Shown here one piece after another: positions 17,939 to 27,739 of a DNA stretch of 64,000 nucleotides. Origin of the DNA: Bradyrhizobium guangzhouense. GTDB taxonomy: Bacteria; Pseudomonadota; Alphaproteobacteria; Rhizobiales; Xanthobacteraceae. The notes beneath the pieces are model-generated. The model had not been told where the DNA came from, did not search any database, and saw only the letters and a list, made by a program, of their open reading frames with translations. The stretch is taken from positions 6,386,001 to 6,450,000 of the forward strand of contig NZ_CP030053.1 in the NCBI RefSeq assembly GCF_004114955.1, in the 5' to 3' direction. A program made the translations under genes and the position numbers. Every line of letters begins with the position of its first letter. Position 1 is the first letter of the stretch.

Positions 17939-20900
17939 ATGGACGCCATTCCGTCACTCGACGCCTACGAACTCTCCGACCGCTACGAGCGCCAGGAGGG
18001 TCGCGTCTTCCTCACCGGCACGCAGGCCATCGTCCGCATCGCGCTCGATCAGGTGCGGCGTGATCGGGCGGCTGGGCTCAACACCGCCGGCTTCATCTCC
18101 GGCTATCGCGGCTCGCCGCTTGGCGGCATCGATCTCGAGCTCTGGCGCATCCAGGAACGCCTCAAGCGCGACCGCATCGAATTCCTCCCCGCTGTCAACG
18201 AGGACCTCGCGGCTACCGCGGTGTTCGGCTCGCAGCAGGTGCAGACGCAAGGAGAGCGCGAGGTCGATGGCGTGTTCGGGCTATGGTACGGCAAAGGCCC
18301 CGGCGTCGATCGTTCCGGCGACGCGCTCAAGCACGGCAACGCCTATGGCTCCTCGCCGCAAGGCGGCGTGCTGGTGGTCGCCGGCGACGACCATGGCTGC
18401 GTGTCGTCCTCGATGCCGCACCAGTCCGACGTCGCCTTCATGAGTTGGTTCATGCCGACGCTGCACCCCGCAAGCGTCGACGAATATCTTGAATTCGGCG
18501 AATATGGTTACGCGCTGAGCCGCTTCTCCGGCATGTGGGTCGGCTTCAAGGCGATCTCCGAGATCGTGGAGTCGGGCGCCTCCGTCGTGCTGCGCCCATC
18601 GCGACTCTTCCGTACGCCCGACTTCACGCCGCCGCCCGGCGGGCTGCATTATCGCTGGCCCGATCTGCCGGGCCCGCAGATCGAGGAGCGGCTGGAGGCG
18701 AAGAAGCACGCGGTCTACGCTTTTGCCAAGGCCAACCCGATCGATCGCCACATCTACGACATTCCAAACGCCACCTACGGCATCGTCACCACGGGCAAGG
18801 CGCATCTGGACCTGATGGAGGCGCTGCGGCTGATGGGCCTCGACGAGGCCGCCTGCCGCAGCATCGGCATCGACATCTACAAGGTCGGCATGGTCTGGCC
18901 GCTGGCGCTGCACGACGCCATGGATTTTGTGAAAGGCAAGCGCGAGATCCTCGTGGTCGAGGAAAAGCGCGGCATCATCGAGAGCCAGTTCAAGGAATAT
19001 TTTTACGATTACCCCGGCAGCAAGCCGGAGCGCATGGTCGGCAAGCACGACGAAACCGGGGCACGGCTGATTTCCTGGACCGGCGAATTGTCACCGCGAG
19101 CACTCGCCGACGTTCTCGTGCGCCGGCTCGATCCGATGTTTCCGGGCCTCAATCTCGCAGCGCGCGCCGCTGCGCTTCTGCCGGAAGCCGCGCGCACGAT
19201 CAACGTCCTGGGCGCGACGCGGACGCCCTATTTCTGTTCGGGCTGTCCGCACAACACATCAACGAAAGTGCCTGAGGGATCGAAGGCCCTGGCCGGCATC
19301 GGCTGCCACTTCATGGCGAGCTGGATGGACCGCGAAACTTCATCGCTGATCCAGATGGGCGGCGAAGGCGTGAATTGGGCCGCCTCCTCGCGGTTCACCG
19401 GCAACAAACACATCTTCCAGAACCTTGGCGAAGGTACCTACTACCACTCCGGCTCGATGGCGATCCGTCAGGCGATCGCCGCCAAAGCCAATATCACCTA
19501 CAAGATCCTGTTCAACGACGCCGTCGCCATGACCGGCGGCCAACCGGTCGACGGCCCCGTCAGCGTGCATGCCATCGCACACAGCGTCCGCGCCGAAGGC
19601 GTGGCCCGCATCGCGCTGGTATCGGACGAGCCCGCGCAATTCTCGCCGGCGGATCTCCCCGGTGGGGTCACTATTCATCCGCGCGAGGAGCTGGACGCCG
19701 TGCAGCGCGAGCTGCGGGACGTCTCAGGCGTCTCGGTTCTGATCTACCAGCAGACCTGCGCCACCGAGAAGCGGCGCCGGCGCAAGCGTGGACAGATGGC
19801 CGATCCCAAGCGCTTTGCTTACATCAACGATCTCGTCTGTGAAGGCTGCGGCGACTGCTCGGTCGAATCCAACTGCCTGAGCGTCGAGCCCAAGGAAACG
19901 CCGTTTGGCCGCAAGCGCCAGATCAACCTGTCCGCCTGCAACAAGGACTTTTCCTGTCTCAACGGCTTCTGCCCGAGCTTCGTTACCGTCGAAGGCGCGA
20001 CGCGACGGAAGAAGAGCGCCAGCCGGATTGATGCGATCGGCCGTGCCGCGACGCTTGCCGTCCCCGCCCCCGCGACGCTCGATCGTCCCTACGACCTGCT
20101 CGTGACCGGCGTCGGCGGCACCGGCGTGATCACGGTCGGCGCACTGATCGGCATGGCCGCGCATCTGGAACGTCGCGGTGTCTCGGTGCTCGATTTTACC
20201 GGCTTTGCGCAGAAATTCGGACCCGTGCTGAGCTACATCCGTCTTGCCCCGTCGCCCGACGCGCTGCATCAGGTCCGTATCGACCAGGGCGCAGCCGATG
20301 CGCTGATCGGCTGTGACCTCGTGGTCAGTTCCTCGCCGAAGGCATCCGGCACCTATCGCCGCGGCACGCGCGCTGCGATCAACACCGCGGAGATGCCGAC
20401 CGGCGACGTAGTCCGCTTCCGCGATGCCGACCTCGCCTCGCCCGCGCGCCTGCGTGCGATCCGCCAAGTCGTCGGCAACGACAATCTCGACAGCATCGAC
20501 GCGAACGCGCTGGCCGAGCGGCTGCTTGGCGATGCCGTCTATGCCAATATCATCATGCTCGGATTTGCCTGGCAGCGCGGGCTGGTGCCGCTCTCGCTAT
20601 CGGCGCTGCTGCGCGCGATCGAGCTCAACGGTGTCGCGATCGACCGCAACAAGCAGGCTTTCGCGTGGGGCCGGGTCGCTGCCGCCGATCCCGACTTCCT
20701 GCCGAAAGCAAACGGAGCGTCCAAAGCCGAGACGCTCGATCAGCTCATCCTCAGGCGCGCCGATTTCCTCAGGGATTATCAGGACGACGCCTATGCCGCG
20801 CGCTACCGCGCACTTGTGGCGCAAGTCCGCGAGGCCGAAGCCGGGCGCGATAGCGAGGCGCTGACCGAGGCTGTCGCGCGCGCCCTGTTCAAGCTGATGG

Positions 20901-21388
20901 CCTACAAGGACGAATATGAGGTGGCACGCCTGCATATGAGAAGCGGCTTCCTCGACGAGCTGAGGCGCGAGTTCGAGGATGGATTCAGCGTGCAGTACCA
21001 TCTCGCGCCGCCGTTTCTGCCGTCCGGCCGCGACGCACGCGGCCGCCCGCGCAAGCGCGCCTTCGGTCAGTGGATCCAGATGCCGCTCGCGATGCTGGCG
21101 CGGCTGAAAGTGCTGCGCGGGACAGCGTTTGATCCGTTCGGCTACACCGCCGAGCGGCGGACTGAGCGAGAGCTGATTGCCTGGTATGAGGGCGTCGTCG
21201 CGCAAATGCTTGATCAGGTCGACACAGCCCATCTTCCCGATCTCGTCGCCATCGCCAAGGCGCCGATGGAGATCCGCGGCTACGGGCCGGTGAAGGACAT
21301 CGCCATCGCAAAGGTGAAGGCTGAGGTCGAGCGGTCGCTCGCCAAGCTTGCAGCGTCTTCGCCAGCAAAGCTGCGCGCCACCGGTTGA
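17939..21388 (+). CDS. Fused indolepyruvate:ferredoxin oxidoreductase (IorA-IorB type)
   Basis: 1149 residues, matching the long fused enzymes of proteobacteria. N-terminal ThDP-dependent halves include QAIVRIALDQVRRD and GYRGSPLGG. A CSGCPHN motif (C433, C436) follows, then the ThDP core GIGCHFMASWMD with MGGEGVNWAA and FNDAVAMTGGQPVDG, a ferredoxin-like cysteine cluster CEGCGDCSVESNC (634-646), and a gamma-type domain beginning LLVTGVGGTGVITVG near 720. The enzyme oxidatively decarboxylates aryl pyruvates such as indolepyruvate to acyl-CoA, reducing ferredoxin, in aromatic amino acid catabolism. Regulated most likely by the divergent Lrp protein. It ends 15 bases from the convergent LysR gene. 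Confidence 0.93.
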   Translation: MDAIPSLDAYELSDRYERQEGRVFLTGTQAIVRIALDQVRRDRAAGLNTAGFISGYRGSPLGGIDLELWRIQERLKRDRIEFLPAVNEDLAATAVFGSQQVQTQGEREVDGVFGLWYGKGPGVDRSGDALKHGNAYGSSPQGGVLVVAGDDHGCVSSSMPHQSDVAFMSWFMPTLHPASVDEYLEFGEYGYALSRFSGMWVGFKAISEIVESGASVVLRPSRLFRTPDFTPPPGGLHYRWPDLPGPQIEERLEAKKHAVYAFAKANPIDRHIYDIPNATYGIVTTGKAHLDLMEALRLMGLDEAACRSIGIDIYKVGMVWPLALHDAMDFVKGKREILVVEEKRGIIESQFKEYFYDYPGSKPERMVGKHDETGARLISWTGELSPRALADVLVRRLDPMFPGLNLAARAAALLPEAARTINVLGATRTPYFCSGCPHNTSTKVPEGSKALAGIGCHFMASWMDRETSSLIQMGGEGVNWAASSRFTGNKHIFQNLGEGTYYHSGSMAIRQAIAAKANITYKILFNDAVAMTGGQPVDGPVSVHAIAHSVRAEGVARIALVSDEPAQFSPADLPGGVTIHPREELDAVQRELRDVSGVSVLIYQQTCATEKRRRRKRGQMADPKRFAYINDLVCEGCGDCSVESNCLSVEPKETPFGRKRQINLSACNKDFSCLNGFCPSFVTVEGATRRKKSASRIDAIGRAATLAVPAPATLDRPYDLLVTGVGGTGVITVGALIGMAAHLERRGVSVLDFTGFAQKFGPVLSYIRLAPSPDALHQVRIDQGAADALIGCDLVVSSSPKASGTYRRGTRAAINTAEMPTGDVVRFRDADLASPARLRAIRQVVGNDNLDSIDANALAERLLGDAVYANIIMLGFAWQRGLVPLSLSALLRAIELNGVAIDRNKQAFAWGRVAAADPDFLPKANGASKAETLDQLILRRADFLRDYQDDAYAARYRALVAQVREAEAGRDSEALTEAVARALFKLMAYKDEYEVARLHMRSGFLDELRREFEDGFSVQYHLAPPFLPSGRDARGRPRKRAFGQWIQMPLAMLARLKVLRGTAFDPFGYTAERRTERELIAWYEGVVAQMLDQVDTAHLPDLVAIAKAPMEIRGYGPVKDIAIAKVKAEVERSLAKLAASSPAKLRATG

Positions 21389-21403
21389 CGCAACGGCCGG
21401 GCT

Positions 21404-22315
21404 TCACGAATACGGATTGATCAGCTTCTGCTGCTCGGCGCTGTGATGCACCAGCATGTCGATGAAGGTGCGCACCTTCGCCGACAGATGGTGACGATGC
21501 GGATAGACCGCGTTCATCGACATCTCGACCGGACGATATTCCGGCAAGAGGCGCACGAGCCGCCCCGCATCCAGATCGTCGCTCACCAAAAATCCCGCGA
21601 GCAGGCCGATGCCGGCGCCCTCGATCACCATCCGCCGCAGCGCCTCGCCGCTGTTGGTGACGAGGCTGCCCGAGATGCGCACGGAAGCCGGCGCGCCCTT
21701 GCGGTCGAAGAAGCGCCATTCGTCGCCGAAGGGATAGTTGAGGTGGCGGCCGCAATTGTGCTCGGTGAGCTCGGCGAGCTGCTGCACCTTTCCATGCCTT
21801 TCGAGATAGTCGTGCGAGCAGCACAGCACATGGCGCCAGGTGGCGAGGCTGCGGACGATCAGGCTGGAATCCGGCGGCGGCGTCATGCGCAGAGCAACGT
21901 CGTAGCCCTCCTCGATCAGATCGACATTGGCTTCGCCCATGCGTAAGTCGACCTTCACCTCCGGATAGGTCGACAGCAGCTTTGCCACGACGCCCGCCAC
22001 GAACGGCACCATGTGGGTGGCGGAATGAATCCGCAGCGTGCCCCGCGGCACCGACTGCAAGGCGCCGGCAATGTCGTCGGCCTGCTCGATGTCGGAGAGG
22101 ATCTGGACGCAGCGGTCGTAATAGGCCTTGCCGATCTCGGTGACGCTGACCTTGCGGGTGGTGCGGTTGAGCAGCCGTGCACCGAGCCGCTCCTCCAGCG
22201 CCTGGATGTGATTGCTCACCATGGTCGTGGACATCTCGAGCTTGCGGGCCGCGGCGGAGAACCCGCCGGTGTCAACGACCCGGACGAAAGCGGTCAGGCT
22301 GGTCAGCCGGTCCAT
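21404..22315 (-). CDS. LysR family transcriptional regulator
   Basis: 303 residues. N-terminal helix-turn-helix (about 3-60: LTSLTAFVRVVDTGGFSAAA, STTMVSNHIQALEERLGARL, NRTTRKVSVTE) and a substrate-binding domain with a VDLRMGEANVDLIEEGYDVALR block characteristic of the large CrgA/DhcR-like subgroup. It is divergent from the emrA-like gene with 139 bases between start codons, so it is the natural candidate regulator of the efflux operon. The inducer is unknown. The divergent space contains two GGATTAT elements (about 22325 and 22366) but no operator I can assign with confidence. Confidence 0.93.
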   Translation of the reverse strand: MDRLTSLTAFVRVVDTGGFSAAARKLEMSTTMVSNHIQALEERLGARLLNRTTRKVSVTEIGKAYYDRCVQILSDIEQADDIAGALQSVPRGTLRIHSATHMVPFVAGVVAKLLSTYPEVKVDLRMGEANVDLIEEGYDVALRMTPPPDSSLIVRSLATWRHVLCCSHDYLERHGKVQQLAELTEHNCGRHLNYPFGDEWRFFDRKGAPASVRISGSLVTNSGEALRRMVIEGAGIGLLAGFLVSDDLDAGRLVRLLPEYRPVEMSMNAVYPHRHHLSAKVRTFIDMLVHHSAEQQKLINPYS

Positions 22316-22454
22316 GAGCGCCTCGGATTATGCAGCATGGGTGGACAATCATTTTGCTTTTTGGCGGATTATCACAAGCGCCGGGACAGCGCATCTTCCA
22401 CGCAGACAACAGCGCCCCTTCGGAACGGGACGTCTGCCAAAGCCGGAGGATGTC

Positions 22455-23606
22455 ATGTCGAACGCGACTTATATCACTGAAACCACTGACAAAATCAGCT
22501 TGAAGCCGTCCCGGCAGGCGATCAAGCGGGCCGCCCTCGCGCTGGCGCTGGTCCTCGGCATCGCTGCTGCCGGCGACTTTGGCTATAATTACCTGACCAC
22601 GGGCCGCTACCTGGAATCCACCGATGACGCCTATGTGAAGGCGGATTCCACCATCATCGCCCCGAAGGTCTCGGGCTACATCGCGAAGGTGCTGGTCGGC
22701 GACAACGAAAAGGTCAGGGCCGGCCAGGTGCTGGCCAGGATCGACGACCGCGATTTCAAGGCCGCGCTCGGCCAGGCCCGCGCGGACGTCGCCGCCGCGG
22801 AAGCGTCGGTGCGCAACCTCGATGCCCAGCTCGAGCTGCAACAGCCTATTATAGCGCAGAGCACCGCTGACGTCTCCGCCGCCGATGCCAATCTGAAATT
22901 TGCGCAGGAAGAACGCGCCCGCTACGACGACCTCATGAAGTCGGGTTCCGGCACGATCCAGCGCGCGCAGCAGACCGATGCGGCGCTGCGCGCCAGCGAC
23001 GCGCAATTGCAGCACGCCAAATCTGGCCTTCTGGCCGCGCAGCGCAAGGTCGACGTGCTCACCACGCAGCGGGCGCAGGCTTCTGCGCAGCTCGACCGCG
23101 CCCGCGCGGTCGCCGACCAGGCCGAGCTGAACCTGTCCTATACCGAGATCACGGCGCCGGTTGACGGCACGGTCGGCGCCCGATCCTTGCGGGTCGGCCA
23201 GTACGTGCAGGCCGGCACGCAATTGATGGCCGTGGTTCCACTCGACGCCGTCTATGTGGTCGCGAATTTCAAGGAGACCCAGCTCACGCATGTGCGCGCG
23301 GGGCAACCGGTCGAACTGATCGTCGACAGTTTTCGCAATCGCACGCTGCACGGCCATGTCGACAGCCTTTCGCCGGCCAGCGGGCTTGAATTCGCGCTGT
23401 TGCCTCCCGACAATGCGACTGGCAATTTCACCAAGATCGTGCAGCGCGTGCCGGTGAAGATCATGCTCGACGATCATAGCCTCACGGGTCTGCTGCGGCC
23501 CGGCATGTCGGCGGTGCCGACGGTCGACACCAAGGCGGCGGTGGTGGCCGAGCGCGAGAGCATCAAGCGCGTCGCCGACAACGCACCGCATCCGAACGGA
23601 GGCTGA
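22455..23606 (+). CDS. emrA: HlyD/EmrA-type membrane fusion protein
   Basis: 383 residues from ATG 22455, which has GGAGGA at 22445-22450; the longer frame back to 22212 overlaps the divergent LysR gene and is rejected. One N-terminal membrane helix (about 25-48), then biotinyl-lipoyl half-motifs DDAYVKADSTIIAPKVSGYI and APVDGTVGARSLRVGQYV, a coiled-coil hairpin between them, and the beta-barrel VVANFKETQLTHVRAGQPV. It is the periplasmic adaptor connecting the EmrB-type pump to an outer-membrane TolC-like channel, which is not encoded nearby. Confidence 0.93.
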   Translation: MSNATYITETTDKISLKPSRQAIKRAALALALVLGIAAAGDFGYNYLTTGRYLESTDDAYVKADSTIIAPKVSGYIAKVLVGDNEKVRAGQVLARIDDRDFKAALGQARADVAAAEASVRNLDAQLELQQPIIAQSTADVSAADANLKFAQEERARYDDLMKSGSGTIQRAQQTDAALRASDAQLQHAKSGLLAAQRKVDVLTTQRAQASAQLDRARAVADQAELNLSYTEITAPVDGTVGARSLRVGQYVQAGTQLMAVVPLDAVYVVANFKETQLTHVRAGQPVELIVDSFRNRTLHGHVDSLSPASGLEFALLPPDNATGNFTKIVQRVPVKIMLDDHSLTGLLRPGMSAVPTVDTKAAVVAERESIKRVADNAPHPNGG

Positions 23607-23725
23607 TGTCGCGGAGGATCGCGGCGGGATTATCAACTCCCGCCTGATGATCCTTCCCAGATTCCCCCGATTATCGAAACGAACCGTCCAATGCATCCTG
23701 TCTCCACATTAGAGACGAGGCTTCC

Positions 23726-25345
23726 ATGAGCACGCTCCAACCAACCCTCAACGCCGCTTCCGCTGCCGACATCCCCGCGCCACAAGCTGCTCCCGCCACG
23801 CCGGCGGTTTCTGCAAAAACCTGGATCGCCGTGATCGGTGCGACGCTCGGCGCGTTCATGGCGGTGTTGAACATCCAGATCGTCAACGCCTCGCTCGCCG
23901 ACATCCAGGGCGCAATCGGCGCCGGCATCGATGACGGCGGCTGGATCTCGACCTCTTATCTGATCGCCGAGATCGTGGTGATCCCGCTGTCGGGCTGGCT
24001 CGCCCAGGTATTCTCGATCCGGATCTATCTGCTCACCAATGCGATCCTGTTCCTGGCTCTGTCCGCGGCCTGCGCGCTGGCGCAAGATCTGCCGCAGATG
24101 ATCGTGCTGCGCGCCGTGCAGGGATTTACCGGCGGCGTGCTGATCCCGATGGCGTTCACGCTGATCATCACGCTGCTGCCGCGTGCAAAGCAGCCGGTCG
24201 GCCTTGCGCTGTTCGCCTTGTCGGCGACGTTTGCGCCGGCGATCGGCCCGACCATCGGCGGCTACCTCACCGAGAATTTGGGCTGGCAGTACATCTTCTA
24301 CGTCAACCTCGCGCCCGGTGCGATCATGGTCGGCATGCTCTGGTACGCGCTCGACGCCAAGCCGATGAAGCTGTCGCTGCTCGCAGACGGCGATTGGGCC
24401 GGCATCATCACCATGGCGATCGGCCTCTCCGCGCTCCAGACCGTGCTGGAGGAAGGCAACAAGGACGACTGGTTCGGCTCGCCCTTCATCGTCAAGCTCA
24501 GCGTGATCGCGGCCGTGGCGCTCACCGCGTTCCTGATCATCGAGCTGACCGTGAAGAAGCCGCTGTTGAACCTGCGCCTGCTGGTCCGCCGCAATTTCGG
24601 GTTCGGAATGCTCGCGAACTTTCTGCTCGGCGTCGCGTTGTATGGTTCGGTATTCATCCTGCCGCAATATCTGTCGCGGATTCAGGGCTACAATTCCGAG
24701 CAGATCGGCATGGTGCTGGCCTGGACCGGACTGCCGCAGCTGGTGCTGATCCCGCTGGTGCCGCGCCTGATGCAGAAGTTCGACGCGCGGATCATCATCG
24801 GCATCGGCTTCATCCTGTTCGCCGTCTCCAACTTCATGAACATCTCTATGACCAACGACTACGCCGCCGCTCAGCTGTTGTGGCCCAACATCGTCCGCGC
24901 CATCGGCCAGGCGCTGGTGATGGCGCCGCTCTCGGCGGTGGCGACCGCAGGCATCGAGGCGGAGAATGCCGGTTCGGCTTCCGGCCTTTTCAACATGATG
25001 CGCAATCTCGGCGGCGCCGTCGGCATCGCGCTGCTGCAGACCGTGCTGACCAAGCGCGAGCAGTATCACTCCAACGTTTTGACGCAGTCGGTCTCGGTCT
25101 TCGAGCAGGCCACCCGCACGCGGCTCGAACAGCTCACGCAATATTTCATCAATCACGGCTTGCTCGACCGTGCCGATGCCGCGCATCGCGCCTATGTCGC
25201 GATCGGCCATGTCGTGCAGAAGCAGGCTTACATTTTCGCGTTCAGCGACACCTTCTATCTGCTCGGCATCGCGCTGATCGTCGCCTTCATCGCGTCCCTC
25301 TTCCTGACGAAGCCCGGCCATGTCTCGGCCGGGGGAGCCCACTGA
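23726..25345 (+). CDS. emrB: DHA2 family multidrug MFS transporter (EmrB/QacA type)
   Basis: 539 residues with about 14 membrane helices. Family motifs: AFMAVLNIQIVNASLADIQG in helix 1, DDGGWISTSYLIAEIVVIPL, LRAVQGFTGGVLIPMAF, and AIGPTIGGYLTENLGWQYIF (the antiporter motif C region in helix 5). It exports hydrophobic drugs or endogenous toxic metabolites by proton antiport with the preceding adaptor. The 119-base gap from emrA includes a small GGCGGGA/TCCCGCC hairpin (23623-23644). RBS GAGACGAGG is upstream of ATG 23726. It is followed after 28 bases by an AhpD-like gene. Confidence 0.93.
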   Translation: MSTLQPTLNAASAADIPAPQAAPATPAVSAKTWIAVIGATLGAFMAVLNIQIVNASLADIQGAIGAGIDDGGWISTSYLIAEIVVIPLSGWLAQVFSIRIYLLTNAILFLALSAACALAQDLPQMIVLRAVQGFTGGVLIPMAFTLIITLLPRAKQPVGLALFALSATFAPAIGPTIGGYLTENLGWQYIFYVNLAPGAIMVGMLWYALDAKPMKLSLLADGDWAGIITMAIGLSALQTVLEEGNKDDWFGSPFIVKLSVIAAVALTAFLIIELTVKKPLLNLRLLVRRNFGFGMLANFLLGVALYGSVFILPQYLSRIQGYNSEQIGMVLAWTGLPQLVLIPLVPRLMQKFDARIIIGIGFILFAVSNFMNISMTNDYAAAQLLWPNIVRAIGQALVMAPLSAVATAGIEAENAGSASGLFNMMRNLGGAVGIALLQTVLTKREQYHSNVLTQSVSVFEQATRTRLEQLTQYFINHGLLDRADAAHRAYVAIGHVVQKQAYIFAFSDTFYLLGIALIVAFIASLFLTKPGHVSAGGAH

Positions 25346-25373
25346 TCTCTCACCCAGCGAAAGGAGAACCACC

Positions 25374-25835
25374 ATGAAACCCCGCATGAACTTCTACCAG
25401 GCCGCCCCCGACACCATGAAGGCGCTGATGGCGCTGGAAGAGCAGATCCAGTCGACGGGTCTGGAAAAATCGCTGATCGAGCTCGTCAAGATCCGGGCTT
25501 CGCAGATCAACGGCTGCGCTTTCTGCATCAACATGCACACCGAGGACGCGCGCAAGCGCGGCGAGACCGAGCAGCGCATCTATCTGCTCAACGCCTGGCG
25601 CGAATCTCCGCTCTATACCGACCGCGAGCGTGCCGCGCTTGCCTGGACCGAGTCGGTGACGCTGATCTCCGAGACGCGTGCACCCGATAATGTCTATGAA
25701 GAGGTCCGCGCGCAGTTCTCCGATGCGGAGACAGTGAACCTGACCGCGCTGATCGGCGCCATCAACGCCTGGAACAGGCTGGCGATCGCGTTCCGCGCGG
25801 TGCATCCGGTGAAGGTGAAGGCGTCGGTGGCGTAG
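25374..25835 (+). CDS. Carboxymuconolactone decarboxylase / AhpD-fold protein
   Basis: 153 residues from ATG 25374 with AAGGAG at 25361-25366; the longer frame from 25320 overlaps emrB and lacks a ribosome site. The AhpD core is intact: EKSLIELVKIRASQINGCAF then CINMHTEDARKRGE, giving C48-x2-C51-x3-H55, the peroxidase-type redox centre. Such proteins reduce peroxides or act on small lactones. Its position as third gene after an efflux pump suggests it detoxifies the same stress agent, or a peroxide product of it; that link is inference. Downstream is a palindromic repeat. Confidence 0.88.
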   Translation: MKPRMNFYQAAPDTMKALMALEEQIQSTGLEKSLIELVKIRASQINGCAFCINMHTEDARKRGETEQRIYLLNAWRESPLYTDRERAALAWTESVTLISETRAPDNVYEEVRAQFSDAETVNLTALIGAINAWNRLAIAFRAVHPVKVKASVA

Positions 25836-25878
25836 GCCACGGCGCCGTGACGGACGCATCCCCGCTTCCACTCATTCA

Positions 25879-25985
25879 ACTGTCATGCCCCGCGAAGGCG
25901 GGGCATCCAGTACGCCGCGGCCCATCTGTTCAACCACCGCCGTCTCGGAGTACTGGATCGCCCGGTCAAGCCGGGCGATGACAGT
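25879..25985. repeat. Palindromic repeat, family A copy 1
   Basis: 107-base element bounded by ACTGTCAT and ATGACAGT. Left hairpin TGCCCCGC/GCGGGGCA, right hairpin CGCCCGG/CCGGGCG, and a long-range pair CCAGTAC/GTACTGG. It matches the copy at 33540-33642 in architecture and much of its sequence. It lies between the convergent AhpD-like and aminotransferase genes, so it may end both transcripts. Confidence 0.85.
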
Positions 25986-25997
25986 GACGGGTGTGGC

Positions 25998-26858
25998 TTA
26001 GACCGCGGTCGCCTTGGCGAACTCGACATAGATCTCGCGCAGGCGCGTCGCCATCGGCCCGGGCTTGCCGTCGCCGATCGTCTTGCCGTCGACGGCGATC
26101 ACCGGCTGCACGAACGACGAGGCCGAGGTGATGAAGGCCTCCTTGGCGGCGAGCGCCTCGGCGACCGTGAAGGAACGCTCCTCGACGCGGAGCTGGCGCT
26201 CCTCCGCAAGCGCGATCACCGCCTTGCGGGTGCAGCCGGGCAGGATCGCGTTCGAATTCTGTCGGGTGACGATGACGTCGTCCTTGGTCAGGATGAATGC
26301 CGTGGACGAGCCGCCCTCGGTGACATAGCCATCCTGCAACATCCAGGCTTCGCCGGCGCCGACTTCGGCCGCGGCCTGCTTCGCCAGCACCTGCGCCAGC
26401 AGCGCCACGCTCTTGATGTCGCGCCGTTCCCAGCGGATGTCGGGCACCGTGATGACGTTGATGCCGGTCTTTGCGACCGGAGCGTTGATGATGTCCTTCA
26501 CCGAAGTGAACATCACCAGGCTCGATTTCACGTCGGCCTTGGGAAACGGGAAGTCGCGGCCCTTGTCGGCGCCGCGCGTGACCTGGAGATAGACGAGGCC
26601 GCTCACCAGCTTGTTGCGGGCGATCAACTCCTTCTGGATCTCGGTGAGGCGCTCAACCGTCTCCGGCAATTTCAGCTTGATCTCCCCGACCGAACGCTCC
26701 AACCGCGCCAGATGCGAGGCGTTGTCGATCAGCTTGCCGTCGAGCACGGCGGAGACCTCATAGATGCCGTCGGCGAACAGGAAGCCGCGATCGAGCACCG
26801 AGATTTTCGCCTCCGCGAGCGGGACGAATGAGCCGTTGACGTAGGCGATCGAATCCAA
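25998..26858 (-). CDS. dat: D-amino-acid transaminase (class IV aminotransferase)
   Basis: 286 residues. Fold-type IV PLP enzyme: VLDRGFLFADGIYEV at 21-35, R/H-rich LARLERSV, PLP lysine K149 in RRDIKSVALL, E181 in YVTEGGSSTAF and the TSASSFVQPVIAVDG phosphate-side loop. It transfers amino groups between D-amino acids and 2-oxoglutarate, in D-alanine/D-glutamate metabolism. It follows the amino-acid ABC importer on the same strand with a 119-base gap that contains a hairpin, so cotranscription is possible but may be partial. Branched-chain aminotransferase is the alternative; the DIKSVALL motif favours Dat. Confidence 0.88.
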   Translation of the reverse strand: MDSIAYVNGSFVPLAEAKISVLDRGFLFADGIYEVSAVLDGKLIDNASHLARLERSVGEIKLKLPETVERLTEIQKELIARNKLVSGLVYLQVTRGADKGRDFPFPKADVKSSLVMFTSVKDIINAPVAKTGINVITVPDIRWERRDIKSVALLAQVLAKQAAAEVGAGEAWMLQDGYVTEGGSSTAFILTKDDVIVTRQNSNAILPGCTRKAVIALAEERQLRVEERSFTVAEALAAKEAFITSASSFVQPVIAVDGKTIGDGKPGPMATRLREIYVEFAKATAV

Positions 26859-26931
26859 GGCGGGTCTCCTGGCAGTAAAGGGGATTTGGGGCGCTTATAC
26901 GCGAAATGGGGGCGCCGATCACCCCTCGTTT

Positions 26932-26971
26932 CGTCATTCCGGGGCATTCGCAAAGCGCGCCCCGGGATGAC
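26932..26971 (-). terminator. Hairpin downstream of gltL-like gene
   Basis: Inverted repeat GTCATTCCGGGGC (26932-26944) and GCCCCGGGATGAC (26959-26971), 12 of 13 positions pairing. It begins 7 bases after the stop codon of the ABC ATPase. There is no clear U-tract, so it may be a stem-loop repeat reused as an mRNA 3' end rather than a classic terminator. The arms match those of the longer repeat at 36402-36507. Confidence 0.6.
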
Positions 26972-26977
26972 GACCAG

Positions 26978-27709
26978 TTAGTGGGATAGAATCTTCGACA
27001 AGAACTTCTGCGCACGGTCGCTGCGCGGCTTGCCGAAGAAATCGTCCTTCGGGGCGTCCTCGACGATCTCGCCGCGGTCCATGAAGATGACGCGGTTGGC
27101 GACCTTGCGGGCAAAGCCCATTTCGTGGGTCACCACCATCATGGTCATGCCCTCATGGGCGAGGTCGACCATGACGTCGAGCACCTCGCTGACCATCTCG
27201 GGGTCGAGCGCCGAAGTCGGCTCGTCGAACAGCATCACGATCGGATCCATGGCGAGCGCGCGCGCGATGGCGACACGCTGCTGCTGGCCACCGGAAAGCT
27301 GTGCCGGAAATTTCTGCGCCTGTTCCTTCAGGCCGACACGCTCCAGCAGCGTCATGCCCTTCGTCACCGCCTTGTCGGACGACCGCCCCAGCACTTTCTG
27401 CTGGGCGAGGCAAAGATTGTCGATGATCTTGAGGTGCGGGAAAAGTTCAAAATGCTGGAACACCATGCCGACGCGCGAGCGCAGCTTCGGCAGATTGGTC
27501 TTGGGATCGTTGACCTTGGTGCCATCGACGCTGATGTCGCCGCTCTGGAACGGCTCCAGCGCGTTGACGCATTTGATCAGGGTCGACTTGCCCGAGCCCG
27601 AGGGGCCGCAGACCACGACGACCTCACCCTTGGTGACGCTTGTGGTGCAGTCGGTCAGCACCTGGAAGGTCGGGCTGTACCATTTGTTGACGTGGCTGAT
27701 TTCGATCAT
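26978..27709 (-). CDS. gltL: Amino acid ABC transporter ATP-binding protein (GltL/AatP type)
   Basis: 243 residues from ATG 27709. Walker A GPSGSGKS at 35-42, Q-loop [14 protein letters not shown], signature LSGGQQQR, Walker [14 protein letters not shown] and switch [10 protein letters not shown] are all present. It powers the polar amino-acid importer with the two permeases upstream. The reading frame runs 36 codons further to 27817, but that extension lies inside a dispersed repeat (27740-27860) and would be an artefact. The repeat separates it from gltK by 191 bases, an unusual gap for this operon type. Confidence 0.95.
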   Translation of the reverse strand: MIEISHVNKWYSPTFQVLTDCTTSVTKGEVVVVCGPSGSGKSTLIKCVNALEPFQSGDISVDGTKVNDPKTNLPKLRSRVGMVFQHFELFPHLKIIDNLCLAQQKVLGRSSDKAVTKGMTLLERVGLKEQAQKFPAQLSGGQQQRVAIARALAMDPIVMLFDEPTSALDPEMVSEVLDVMVDLAHEGMTMMVVTHEMGFARKVANRVIFMDRGEIVEDAPKDDFFGKPRSDRAQKFLSKILSH

Positions 27710-27739
27710 GTGTCTCTCAAGTCCTGCGGCAGACTCGGT

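Noticed and set aside
23633..25387. 584-codon minus-strand frame opposite the emrB gene
   Set aside because: It is the complement shadow of a clear MFS transporter; its composition is mostly Arg/Asp/His/Gln and it has no family motif.
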